Source of the DNA: JACZXQ01 sp036986155
Lineage (GTDB): Bacteria > Gemmatimonadota > Gemmatimonadetes > Longimicrobiales > Gaopeijiaceae
Assembly (NCBI GenBank): GCA_036986155.1
Contig: BTRA01000132.1
Coordinates: 1-7,928, forward strand
Reading direction: 5' to 3'
DNA length: 7,928 bases
The position numbers were made by a program, and so were the translations under genes. Below, one piece after another: positions 1 to 7,156 of the stretch (the first letter of the stretch is position 1; each line of letters opens with the position of its first letter). A model generated the notes under the pieces. The model saw nothing but the letters and a program-made list of their open reading frames with translations. It was not told the origin of the DNA and searched no databases.

Positions 1-302
1 CCAATCTCCGGCTCGTTGTGCGCGATGCGGACAGCGGAGGTATACCGGGAATCTGCGAGCTGGCGGATTCACCGGTCTCGAGAGGCACCGGGCCTGCGCA
101 GGTGCTAGAGAACACGTTCGACGTGACGGGGATGTCGTCCGGATTCTCGGTGAACGTGACGGTCCAGAATGTAGGTGGGGTCGCCACGGTGCAGACGCTC
201 TGCTACTGGATCGAGGCGTTGGATTCGGCTACCGATGTGAACGGAGCTCCGGAGCCGAACAGCAGCTTCGCTGTGGCGCGACAGGTGATCACGTGGAACT
301 GA
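1..302 (+). CDS. C-terminal part of an unidentified, probably secreted or surface protein
   Basis: The reading frame is open from base 3 to a TGA at 300-302, giving 99 residues with no start that can be trusted. A GTG at 18 is in frame, but the frame stays open upstream of it, so the gene very likely begins outside the window. I do not recognise the family. The visible part is rich in Val, Thr, Ser, Asn and Gly and poor in Lys, with alternating hydrophobic positions (for example FSVNVTVQNVGG) that suggest beta strands. Two cysteines (in GICEL and TLCYW) could form a disulfide in an exported protein. There is no membrane segment or catalytic motif. An Ig-like or similar beta-sandwich domain of an envelope protein is a guess. 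The gene is convergent with add and has no evident link to the purine run. Confidence 0.6.
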   Translation, partial: NLRLVVRDADSGGIPGICELADSPVSRGTGPAQVLENTFDVTGMSSGFSVNVTVQNVGGVATVQTLCYWIEALDSATDVNGAPEPNSSFAVARQVITWN

Positions 303-314
303 TATGGGAGGTGT

Positions 315-327
315 CCGGCGAAGCCGG
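315..327. repeat. Small perfect hairpin just after the left-end gene
   Basis: CCGGC-GAA-GCCGG is a perfect 5-bp inverted repeat with a 3-nt loop, 12 nt after the TGA of the plus-strand gene. It has no T-run after it, so it is not a convincing terminator alone. It could protect the 3' end of the mRNA or slow RNA polymerase ahead of the stronger hairpin at 373-400. Confidence 0.35.
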
Positions 328-372
328 TTAGGCCCAGGGCGAGCCCATCGGCCGACCCCCCGCGAAACAGGA

Positions 373-400
373 GCGCCCCGGGGAATCTCCCGCGGGGCGC
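373..400. terminator. Probable bidirectional terminator between convergent genes
   Basis: GCGCCCCG at 373-380 pairs with CGGGGCGC at 393-400 (8 bp). The stem continues with GGGA (381-384) against TCCC (388-391) after one bulged G at 392, leaving a 3-nt loop. It is followed on the plus strand by TTCCTCG and on the minus strand by TCCTGTTTCG, so only short, imperfect T-rich tails are present. Its place in the 139-bp gap between two converging stop codons fits a shared terminator for the left-end gene and for the pur/psd/pssA/add run. Apart from this and the small hairpin at 315-327, I see nothing in the gap. Confidence 0.6.
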
Positions 401-441
401 TTCCTCGTGCTGATACGCGCGCGATGGGAGGGCGTGGACCG

Positions 442-1479
442 TCAGGAGGGACCCAACCCCTCCATCTCCGCCTCCACGCGGGCGAGAAGCTCGGCCTTCT
501 CGTCCGCGTGAAGGAAGGCGCTCTGGAAGCCCATCCGGGCGACGTCCTTGAGTTCCTCCAGCGTAAACCCCAGGTGCTCGTGCGCCATGACGTACTCGTT
601 GGTCACCGTCGTTCCGGACATGAGCCGGTTGTCGGTGCACAGACTGACCACGAGGCCATTATCGTAGTAGAGCCGTAGCGGGTGATCGGCGTAGGTCGCT
701 GCGCCGTGCGTCTGCACGTTCGACGTCAGGCAGATCTCCAGTGGAACCCGGAAATCGTTCACGTACTGCATGAGATCCGGGTCCTCGTGGAGACGCGTCC
801 CGTGGCCGATGCGGTTGGCGCGGCAGTAGTGCAGCGCCTGGTGGATCGATTCCGGCCCGTAGGCTTCGCCCGCGTGGATCGTAGTGGCCATGTTGCGGTT
901 GATCACCGTGAAGAACGCGTTGCGGTGCTTCTTGGCAGGGTAGTTGTACTCCGCGCCCGCCAGGTCGAACGCCACCACGCCCCTTCCCTTGAACGCGACG
1001 GTCAGGTCGGCCAGATCGCGTGACGTCGCGGGGTCCATGTTGCGGATCCCGCAGATGATGAGGCCGGTCTTGATGCCGTATTCCTTCTCGGCGCGCGCCA
1101 GGCCACGAAGCGGCGCCTCGACGGTCTCCGTGAGCGGTAGGCCCTCCTCCGTGTGCAGTGCCGGGGAGTACCGCACCTCCAGATAGCGTACGTTTTCACG
1201 GGCGTTGTCTTCGGCGAGTTCGAAGGCGACCCGCTCGAGCGCGTCTGTGTGCTGCATGACCGAGATCGTGGTGGCGAACTTGGCCAGGTACTCCTCCAGG
1301 TTGCGCGTATCCGCGGCCAGCATCGACGCGGCCAACTCACCGACATCGGAGGTGGGTAGGCTCTTTGCATGGTCCTTGGCCAGCTCCAGGAGAGTCTCGG
1401 GACGCAGGCTGCCGTCGAGGTGGACGTGAAGCTCGGTTTTTGGGAGGCGGTGAAGGAGGTCTTCAATGGTGTCGCTCAT
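442..1479 (-). CDS. add: Adenosine deaminase family protein
   Basis: Adenosine deaminases convert (deoxy)adenosine to (deoxy)inosine in the cytoplasm, for purine salvage. The 345-residue length is normal for the family. The amidohydrolase metal and catalytic motifs are all visible: HVH (His18, His20) near the N-terminus, HAGE (His202, Glu205), RIGHG (His226), LTSN (251-254) and TDN (Asp283). Where animal enzymes have TDDP, this protein has TDNRLMSG; I recall the same variant in mycobacterial-type Add proteins. The ATG has a good ribosome site (GAGAGG, 4 nt spacing) and lies 16 nt after the purF stop, so add is probably the last gene of the run. Family members can also act on related 6-aminopurine compounds such as aminofutalosine, so the family is sure but the exact substrate less so. 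Confidence 0.9.
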   Translation of the reverse strand: MSDTIEDLLHRLPKTELHVHLDGSLRPETLLELAKDHAKSLPTSDVGELAASMLAADTRNLEEYLAKFATTISVMQHTDALERVAFELAEDNARENVRYLEVRYSPALHTEEGLPLTETVEAPLRGLARAEKEYGIKTGLIICGIRNMDPATSRDLADLTVAFKGRGVVAFDLAGAEYNYPAKKHRNAFFTVINRNMATTIHAGEAYGPESIHQALHYCRANRIGHGTRLHEDPDLMQYVNDFRVPLEICLTSNVQTHGAATYADHPLRLYYDNGLVVSLCTDNRLMSGTTVTNEYVMAHEHLGFTLEELKDVARMGFQSAFLHADEKAELLARVEAEMEGLGPS

Positions 1480-1483
1480 GCGT

Positions 1484-1489
1484 CCTCTC
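1484..1489 (-). promoter_or_regulatory. Ribosome binding site of add
   Basis: GAGAGG on the minus strand ends 4 nt before the add ATG, inside the 16-nt purF-add gap. It supports this ATG as the start and suggests that add is translated independently rather than only by coupling to purF. Confidence 0.6.
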
Positions 1490-1495
1490 GGCTCG

Positions 1496-2953
1496 TTAAC
1501 ATCCCACCGGGTAGTTGCCCGGGATGAAACCGCGCTCGACGTCCACCAGGGGCGCCGTGTACCGGCCGGAGAAGCAGGCGTCGCAGAACGAGCCGTGGTC
1601 AGACACCGCGGCGGTCATCCCTTCCAGGGAAAGATAACCCAGGGAGTCCACGCCCAGCTCGGCGGCGGTCTCCTCAACAGTCAGGCGAGAGCCGATGAGT
1701 TCCTCGTGGCTGGGCATGTCGATGCCGTAGAAGCACGGGAAACGCACCGGTGGGGACCCGATTCGGAAGTGCACTTCGGTCGCGCCGGCCTGGCGGATGA
1801 ACTTCACAAGGCTGCCGCTCGTCGTGCCTCTGACCAGGGAGTCGTCCACCACGACCACGCGCCGGCCCTCCAGAAGCTCGCGCACCGGGGCGTACTTCAT
1901 GCGGGCGCCGAAGTCTCGGTCGGCTTGAGATGGTTTGATGAACGTTCGGCCCACATAGTGGTTGCGGAGCAGCCCGAGTTCGAAGGGGATACCGCTTTCC
2001 TCGGCAAACCCGAGCGCTGCCGAGTTGGCGCTGTCGGGCACGGCGATCACTGCGTCGGCGTCGACCGGGTGCTCCAGCGCGAGCTGTCGGCCGAAGGCCT
2101 TGCGGGCTCGGTCCACGCTGACACCCCAAAGCCGGGAGTCCGGTCGCGCGAAGTAGACCAACTCGAAGATGCACGCCGCTGTCTCGGGGGCGGGCTCGAG
2201 GCTGCGCAGGCGCTCCACTCGGTCGCCGCGGATCTTGAGCACCTCGCCAGGCGCCACGTCCCGGACGTACTCGGCACCCATGATGTCCAGGGCACAGGTC
2301 TCGCTGGCAACGATGTGTCCGGCGTCCTTCCGGCCCAGCACGAGCGGCCTGAACCCACGTGGGTCACAAGCCGCGTACAGCGTATCCCCGATGGTGATGG
2401 CCAGCGAGAACGCACCTTCCAAATGGCTCAGGGCATCATCTAGTTGATGGTCCACCGTCTCGTGACGGGAACGGGCAATGAGATGAATGACCACCTCGGA
2501 GTCGCTGGTCGTCTGGAAGATCGCTCCCTCCTTGACCAGTCGAGTGCGGAGGTCGATCGCGTTCGTGAGGTTACCGTTGTGTGAAACCGCCAGATCGCCC
2601 TCCGCGTAGCTCACCTGGATCGGCTGGGCGTTGCGCACACCGCCACCTCCGGCCGTCGAGTAGCGCACGTGCCCGATTGCCGTACGACCAGGAAGCTTAA
2701 GCAACGCGGCCGCGTCGAACACATCCGCTACGAGTCCTAAACCCTTGTGGAGTAGTGCGTTACCTTCGTGCGTAACGCAAATGCCGGCCGCTTCCTGCCC
2801 ACGGTGCTGGAGCGCGTAGAGCGCCAAGAATGTGAGTTCGGCGGCGCCTTCCACGTTGCTGACGCCGACGACGCCACATTCTTCGCGCGGGACGTCGCCG
2901 TCCAGTTCGGACGCAGGGATGTCGGTGGTGGGCAGGGGTATTTCTCGGCTCAT
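1496..2953 (-). CDS. purF: Amidophosphoribosyltransferase (glutamine PRPP amidotransferase), Fe-S type
   Basis: PurF makes 5-phosphoribosylamine from PRPP and glutamine, the first committed step of purine synthesis. The 485 residues show an N-terminal Ntn glutaminase domain with nucleophile Cys26 (EECGVVGV), LQHRGQE (48-54), GHVRYST (94-100) and SHNGNLTN (124-131). A phosphoribosyltransferase domain follows, with the PRPP loop VVVVDDSLVRGTTS (366-379). Residues 1-25 must be removed to expose Cys26. Counted from that Cys, Cys261 and Cys407 fall at 236 and 382, matching the Fe-S ligands of the Bacillus subtilis enzyme; Cys457 and Cys460 (FCDAC) complete the set. A 4Fe-4S cluster and propeptide processing are therefore inferred. 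The ATG follows the purL TAA by 3 nt with no clear ribosome site, so re-initiation by ribosomes finishing purL is likely. Nucleotide feedback inhibition is usual in the family. Confidence 0.97.
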   Translation of the reverse strand: MSREIPLPTTDIPASELDGDVPREECGVVGVSNVEGAAELTFLALYALQHRGQEAAGICVTHEGNALLHKGLGLVADVFDAAALLKLPGRTAIGHVRYSTAGGGGVRNAQPIQVSYAEGDLAVSHNGNLTNAIDLRTRLVKEGAIFQTTSDSEVVIHLIARSRHETVDHQLDDALSHLEGAFSLAITIGDTLYAACDPRGFRPLVLGRKDAGHIVASETCALDIMGAEYVRDVAPGEVLKIRGDRVERLRSLEPAPETAACIFELVYFARPDSRLWGVSVDRARKAFGRQLALEHPVDADAVIAVPDSANSAALGFAEESGIPFELGLLRNHYVGRTFIKPSQADRDFGARMKYAPVRELLEGRRVVVVDDSLVRGTTSGSLVKFIRQAGATEVHFRIGSPPVRFPCFYGIDMPSHEELIGSRLTVEETAAELGVDSLGYLSLEGMTAAVSDHGSFCDACFSGRYTAPLVDVERGFIPGNYPVGC

Positions 2954-2956
2954 GTA

Positions 2957-5266
2957 TTAGTCGTGGCCACCGGCGTTCATGATGTTGGGGATCGTATCGA
3001 AGAATAGCGCCTTCATCGAGTTCAAGTCGACCTTCATGTTGGTGCTCTTGGTGTGGATGACGAAGCCTGAACCGGCCTCGGTGACCGTCCCGATCACCCG
3101 AGAGGGCACCCCGTGGTCCCGGGCCAGCTGCTGGAGTTTCTCCGCGCCGTTAGGGTCGCACGAGACGAGTACGCGCCCCTGGGCCTCGCCGAAGAGGAGT
3201 GCCGCCGTGGGAATCGGGTCGTCCAACGTCACGTCTACTCCCAGTGGCGCTTCGCCGTCCCCCAGCGCGCACTCGGCCAGCGCGCAGGCGAGCCCCCCTT
3301 CCGACACGTCGTGGGCCGACCTGACCAACCCCTTCTGGATGGCGGCGAGCACGGCGTGCTGAAGTCGGCGCTCGCCTAGGAGGTCCACTGATGGAGGGGG
3401 ACCCGCGACGAGGTCGTGCACGACGTAGAGGTATTCACTTCCACCCAGCTCATTCGTGTTGTCTCCGAGCAGGACGATGGAGTGGCCTACCGAACGGAAC
3501 GCGTGGCGCGTGAGATTCTCGACGTCATCGAGGATCCCCACCATGCCGATCACGGGTGTCGGGTAGATCGCTTCGCCGTCCGTTTCGTTGTAGAAAGACA
3601 CGTTCCCGCCAGTTACCGGGGTCTCGAACAGCTTGCATGCCTCGGCCATCCCCAGCACGGCCTCGCGGAACTGATAGTAGATGTGGCTCTTGAGCGGGCT
3701 TCCGAAGTTCAGGTTGTTCGTCACCGCGGTCGGTAACGCACCCACGCATACCAGATTCCGCGCGGCTTCGGCGACCGCGATCATCGCCCCCATACGCGGC
3801 TCCAGATAGACGTAACGGCCGTTGCAGTCGGTAGTGGCCGCGACTGCCTTTGTGGTGCCTCGGATGCGGACGACGCCGGCGTCGCCCCCCGGACGTAGTG
3901 CCGTGCCGGTCCGAACGGTGGTGTCGTATTGTTGGTAGATCCAGCGCTTCGACGCGATGTTCGGCGACTCGAGCAGCTTGATCAACAACTCGGTGGGCGA
4001 GCCCTCGATCTCCTCGTACGATGACAGGTCCATCTTGCGGAGCGCCTGAACGTCCTCGGCCTCGACGCCCTCGCGCTCGTACGTAGGGCACCCTTCGGTG
4101 AGGAGTAACGCGGGGATCTCGGCCACCACGCGGTCGCCCTCGCGGACGCGGAAGGTGCCGTCATCCGTGACGTGGCCGACTTCCGCCGCTTCCAGCTCCC
4201 ACTTCTCGAGAACGGCTCGAACCTGGGCTTCGTGGCCCACCTTCGCGACGACCAGCATACGCTCCTGCGACTCCGAGAGGAGGATCTCGTAGGGCGTCAT
4301 GCCCGGCTCACGCACCGGCACCGCGTTGGTATCGATCTCCACTCCGGTGCCCGAGCGGCCCGCCATCTCCGAGGCGGTCGACGTGAGTCCGGCGGCTCCC
4401 ATGTCCTGGATGCCCACGATGTAGCCGCTTCTTATCAACTCGAGGCTCGCTTCAAGGAGCAGCTTCTCGGTGAAGGGGTCTCCGACCTGAACCTGCGGCC
4501 GACTGGCCTCGGTGTCCTCGCTCAACTCTTCACTGGCGAACGTGGCTCCGTGGATCCCGTCCCGGCCGGTACGGGCACCCACCGCCATGAGTGTATTCCC
4601 GACCCCTGCCGCCTCGCCCCTGATTAGATCGTCGGCCTTCATGAGTCCGATGCACATCGCATTGACGATGGGATTGCCCTCGTACCCGCGGTCGAACTGC
4701 ACTTCGCCACCGATGTTCGGGATGCCCACGCAGTTGCCATAATCGCCGATACCCCGCACGACGCCGCCGAACAGGTAGCGGACCCGGCCCGCGTGGAGGT
4801 CGCCGAACCTGAGCGAGTCGAGGATCGCGATAGGGCGCGCCCCCATTGTGAACACGTCTCTCAAGATGCCGCCCACGCCCGTGGCAGCCCCCTGATAGGG
4901 CTCGACCGCAGACGGGTGATTGTGCGATTCGATCTTGAAGGCCAATGCGAGACCGTCTCCCAGATCGATGACGCCTGCGTTCTCGCCCGGGCCCTGGATG
5001 ACCCACGGGGCTTCGGTGGGGAGCAAGCGGAGAAGGCGCTTCGAGTTCTTGTAGCCGCAGTGCTCCGACCACATGGCGCTGAAGATGCCCAACTCCGTGA
5101 ACGTGGGTTCTCGGCCCAAGACGTCTCGTGCCCGGTCGTACTCCCCCGGAGAGAGTCCGTGATCCTGCACCAACTCAGGGGTGATGGGTGGGTCACCGGG
5201 GCGGGGCTCCGGCCGGGTGGCGGCTCCGATGCCGCCGACGGAGTTAGTCTTCGAGCTTCCGCTCAC
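2957..5266 (-). CDS. purL: Phosphoribosylformylglycinamidine synthase subunit PurL (small type)
   Basis: This is the synthetase subunit that turns FGAR, ATP and ammonia into FGAM, with the ammonia supplied by PurQ and the complex held by PurS. The 769 residues match the small PurL class, without the fused glutaminase of the enterobacterial protein. Motifs in order are MWSEHCGYKNSK (65-76), ESHNHPSAVEPYQGAATG (113-130), GDPFTEK (262-268), QDMGAAGL (287-294), SESQERM (331-337), NNLNFGSP (517-524), TGGNVSFYNE (552-561) and HDVSEGG (652-658). They mark the two duplicated AIRS-like halves. Translation starts at GTG: an in-frame TGA at 5294-5296 excludes longer forms, no other start codon lies between, and AAGG sits 8 nt upstream. 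The first ~27 residues (Ser/Gly/Pro/Arg-rich) extend beyond the usual start of the fold. The 41-nt gap to purQ is the widest in the run. Confidence 0.97.
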   Translation of the reverse strand: MSGSSKTNSVGGIGAATRPEPRPGDPPITPELVQDHGLSPGEYDRARDVLGREPTFTELGIFSAMWSEHCGYKNSKRLLRLLPTEAPWVIQGPGENAGVIDLGDGLALAFKIESHNHPSAVEPYQGAATGVGGILRDVFTMGARPIAILDSLRFGDLHAGRVRYLFGGVVRGIGDYGNCVGIPNIGGEVQFDRGYEGNPIVNAMCIGLMKADDLIRGEAAGVGNTLMAVGARTGRDGIHGATFASEELSEDTEASRPQVQVGDPFTEKLLLEASLELIRSGYIVGIQDMGAAGLTSTASEMAGRSGTGVEIDTNAVPVREPGMTPYEILLSESQERMLVVAKVGHEAQVRAVLEKWELEAAEVGHVTDDGTFRVREGDRVVAEIPALLLTEGCPTYEREGVEAEDVQALRKMDLSSYEEIEGSPTELLIKLLESPNIASKRWIYQQYDTTVRTGTALRPGGDAGVVRIRGTTKAVAATTDCNGRYVYLEPRMGAMIAVAEAARNLVCVGALPTAVTNNLNFGSPLKSHIYYQFREAVLGMAEACKLFETPVTGGNVSFYNETDGEAIYPTPVIGMVGILDDVENLTRHAFRSVGHSIVLLGDNTNELGGSEYLYVVHDLVAGPPPSVDLLGERRLQHAVLAAIQKGLVRSAHDVSEGGLACALAECALGDGEAPLGVDVTLDDPIPTAALLFGEAQGRVLVSCDPNGAEKLQQLARDHGVPSRVIGTVTEAGSGFVIHTKSTNMKVDLNSMKALFFDTIPNIMNAGGHD

Positions 5267-5274
5267 GTTTCGTG

Positions 5275-5278
5275 CCTT
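5275..5278 (-). promoter_or_regulatory. Ribosome binding site deciding the GTG start of purL
   Basis: AAGG on the minus strand lies 8 nt before the purL GTG. It is the only candidate site in the 41-nt purQ-purL gap and supports the non-ATG start. Confidence 0.5.
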
Positions 5279-5307
5279 GCGGGGTTGAGGGCGTCAATGG
5301 GTTCGGT

Positions 5308-6006
5308 TCAGGCGACTGCTGGGCTGAGCTGGCGTACGAGGGACGTGAAGACACCCAGGCCATCGACCGACCCCAGCACTTCCTCGACCGCCCTCTCGGG
5401 ATGCGGCATCATGCCCAGAATGTTGCCCGCTTCGTTACGAATCCCAGCGATACTACGGGCTGAGCCGTTCGGATTCCAGCCCCCATCATCGCCGCCGCTC
5501 GGGTCACAATAACGGAACACGACCTGGCCTCCCGACTCCAGCGAATCCAGCGTCCCCTGGTCCGCATAGTAGTTCCCTTCGGCGTGAGCGATGGGCATCC
5601 GTAGGACCTGCCCCACTCCATAGTCGCGGGAGAATATGGTGTCCGCATTCTCGACACGGATCCGCACGTCCTTACTCTCGAACTTGAGTGTGTCATTCCG
5701 GGTGAGTGCACCCGGAAGCAGTCCGGCCTCGCATAGGATCTGAAAGCCATTGCAGATCCCCAGGACCGGGCCGCCACCCTCCGCGAACTCCACGACCTGG
5801 TCCATGATCGGGCTCATGCGGGCAATCGCTCCACCCCTCAGGTAGTCTCCGTACGAGAAGCCTCCAGGAAGCACGACGGCGTCCACATTGTCCAGCGTGG
5901 CGTCCCGGTGCCAGGTGAACGTGGGATCGCCACCGACGCTCTTGATGGCTTGATAGACATCGTAGTCACAGTTGGAACCAGGGAACGTCACCACCGCCGT
6001 CCTCAT
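5308..6006 (-). CDS. purQ: Phosphoribosylformylglycinamidine synthase subunit PurQ (glutaminase)
   Basis: PurQ is the class I glutamine amidotransferase that releases ammonia from glutamine and passes it to PurL. The 232 residues begin directly with the fold (RTAVVTFPGSNCD). They contain the oxyanion region LPGGFSYGDYLRGGA (46-60), the nucleophile elbow GICNGFQIL with Cys85, and MPHPERA with His202 and Glu204 completing the Cys-His-Glu triad. Length and motifs are typical for stand-alone PurQ. The ATG overlaps the purS stop as ATGA, implying translational coupling, which would help keep the subunits in proportion. Nothing is missing or broken. Confidence 0.97.
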   Translation of the reverse strand: MRTAVVTFPGSNCDYDVYQAIKSVGGDPTFTWHRDATLDNVDAVVLPGGFSYGDYLRGGAIARMSPIMDQVVEFAEGGGPVLGICNGFQILCEAGLLPGALTRNDTLKFESKDVRIRVENADTIFSRDYGVGQVLRMPIAHAEGNYYADQGTLDSLESGGQVVFRYCDPSGGDDGGWNPNGSARSIAGIRNEAGNILGMMPHPERAVEEVLGSVDGLGVFTSLVRQLSPAVA

Positions 6007-6281
6007 GACGGCTTTCCCGGATCAGTAGCCGGCGACACCATACCGATCTCGAAGTCTTCCGTGACCGGATTGGCCAGCAGGCCCCGGCACATCGCTTCGG
6101 CCTCCTCGATCGCCTGCTCGGACGTGGGTGCTTCCAGATCCACGTAGATCGCCTTGCCCACCCGCACGTTCCTCACCGACTCGTAGCCAAGCGAGTCGAG
6201 AGCGTGGTGGATGGCCTTTCCCTCCGGGTCCAGGAGGCCCGGGCGTGGGATGATGCGGATCTCGAGGTGGTGCTGAGTCAA
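6003..6281 (-). CDS. purS: Phosphoribosylformylglycinamidine synthase subunit PurS
   Basis: PurS is the small scaffold that joins PurQ to PurL in the three-part FGAM synthase. The 92 residues show the family pattern: an initial strand (LEIRIIPRPGLLDPEGKAI, 6-24), HALDSLGY (26-33), a second strand VRVGKAIYVDL (39-49), a helix with EQAIEEAEAMC (55-65), then LLANPVTEDFEI (68-79). About 12 residues follow the usual end of the fold (to GKPS), making it slightly longer than the common 80-85. The start is a TTG: no ATG or GTG is available at the right place, GGAG lies 8 nt upstream, and the TTG overlaps the pssA stop as TTGA. The stop in turn overlaps the purQ start. Confidence 0.94.
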   Translation of the reverse strand: MTQHHLEIRIIPRPGLLDPEGKAIHHALDSLGYESVRNVRVGKAIYVDLEAPTSEQAIEEAEAMCRGLLANPVTEDFEIGMVSPATDPGKPS

Positions 6282-7156
6282 TTGTGGTTCTCCGGATGTT
6301 GCGCGTCACGGTTGAATCGCTCCGGCGTGAGGTCGCCGTAGTCGAGTGTGCGGACCTCGTCGGCCTCCTCGGGAATCTCCACGTCGAGGAGGGGGTCCCG
6401 GTCGGGCAGTCGCTCCAGGAGTCCGGCGATCACCGAACGGGTGAGGCCCCACGCGGCGTACAGTACCAGCATGGGAAAGAAGTAGTACCGGGGGATCATG
6501 ATGGCCGCGAGCATGTTCCCGAACATCCATGTGGTCGTGAGTACACCCTTCCGTGTCTTGAAGCTGATCTTCGGCATCACAGCGTACGGCACGTGGCTCA
6601 GCATGAGCGCGCTCAGCAGGATCGTCACGACGCCCATGATTCGCGGCCAAGGCATGCCCACCAGGTATTCCTGGAAAAGGGGCGTTTGGCTGAACGGATA
6701 GTACGCCGCGAGGATCATGCCCGCGGTCGTGGACGGCAGGCCGTGGAACTGAACCTTGGCCTCACCGCCCTGCTCGACGTTGAAGCGAGCCAGGCGGACG
6801 ACCACGGCCATGACGTACGCGAGGGGCAGGGTCCAGCTCCAGTTCGCGTCCGAAAAATACAGCGTGTACATGATGAAAGCGGGTGCCACACCGAAGCTGA
6901 TGGCGTCGACCAGGGAGTCCAATTCTCCGCCGAAGGTGGAGCCGGTACGGGTGAAGCGCGCTATGCGGCCATCCAGCAGGTCGAGGACAGCGGCCAGGAT
7001 GATGAACCAGCCCGCCTGGAGCACATCGCCGCGCGTCGCGGCCACGATGGCGTAGAAGCCGAAGAAGAGGTTCGCCAGAGTGAACGCGGAGGGAAGGATG
7101 ATGATCCCTCGCTGTAACTGCGTCCTCTTACTGGTACTGGTGGGTTGGTCGCTCAT
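6278..7156 (-). CDS. pssA: CDP-diacylglycerol--serine O-phosphatidyltransferase
   Basis: PssA is a membrane enzyme that makes phosphatidylserine from CDP-diacylglycerol and L-serine, the substrate of the Psd encoded just upstream. The 292 residues carry the full CDP-alcohol phosphatidyltransferase signature DxxDGxxAR...GxxxDxxxD: Asp59, Asp62, Gly63, Ala66, Arg67, Gly76, Asp80 and Asp84. GLPSTTAG (139-146) is typical of the integral-membrane PssA group. Hydrophobic stretches lie near 17-40, 46-58, 86-100, 109-120, 143-154, 171-193, 204-222 and 225-246. A hydrophilic, acidic tail of about 43 residues (250-292) should be cytoplasmic. The ATG overlaps the psd stop as ATGA and has GAAGG 6 nt upstream. 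Family members that make other phospholipids share the signature, but the psd partner favours serine. Confidence 0.95.
   Translation of the reverse strand: MSDQPTSTSKRTQLQRGIIILPSAFTLANLFFGFYAIVAATRGDVLQAGWFIILAAVLDLLDGRIARFTRTGSTFGGELDSLVDAISFGVAPAFIMYTLYFSDANWSWTLPLAYVMAVVVRLARFNVEQGGEAKVQFHGLPSTTAGMILAAYYPFSQTPLFQEYLVGMPWPRIMGVVTILLSALMLSHVPYAVMPKISFKTRKGVLTTTWMFGNMLAAIMIPRYYFFPMLVLYAAWGLTRSVIAGLLERLPDRDPLLDVEIPEEADEVRTLDYGDLTPERFNRDAQHPENHN
6290..6293 (-). promoter_or_regulatory. Ribosome binding site deciding the TTG start of purS
   Basis: GGAG on the minus strand, inside the 3' end of pssA, is 8 nt from the purS TTG. Together with the 4-nt TTGA overlap it fixes this unusual start codon. 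Confidence 0.55.

Noticed and set aside
18..302. A complete small gene starting at GTG 18
   Set aside because: The frame is open to the window edge, no ribosome site is visible before the GTG, and the protein begins mid-fold without a signal peptide, so a truncated larger gene is more likely.
303..441. Small RNA or riboswitch in the convergent gap
   Set aside because: Only simple hairpins are present, no conserved purine or other riboswitch core is visible, and the gap lies downstream of both genes.
304..678. 124-codon plus-strand frame starting in the convergent gap
   Set aside because: It runs through the terminator hairpin and then antisense to add; Arg/Gly/Pro-rich composition and no motif.
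1466..2443. 325-codon open frame on the plus strand, opposite purF
   Set aside because: It lies antisense to an intact, clearly identified purF, has no recognisable motif, and is rich in His, Arg, Val and Gly as expected from GC-biased codon positions read backwards.
4793..5512. 239-codon plus-strand frame across the purL-purQ junction
   Set aside because: It covers the ends of two real minus-strand genes and shows no family motif.
6284..7117. 277-codon open frame on the plus strand, opposite pssA
   Set aside because: Antisense shadow of pssA; its His/Arg/Glu-rich composition without hydrophobic core pattern is an artefact of high GC.
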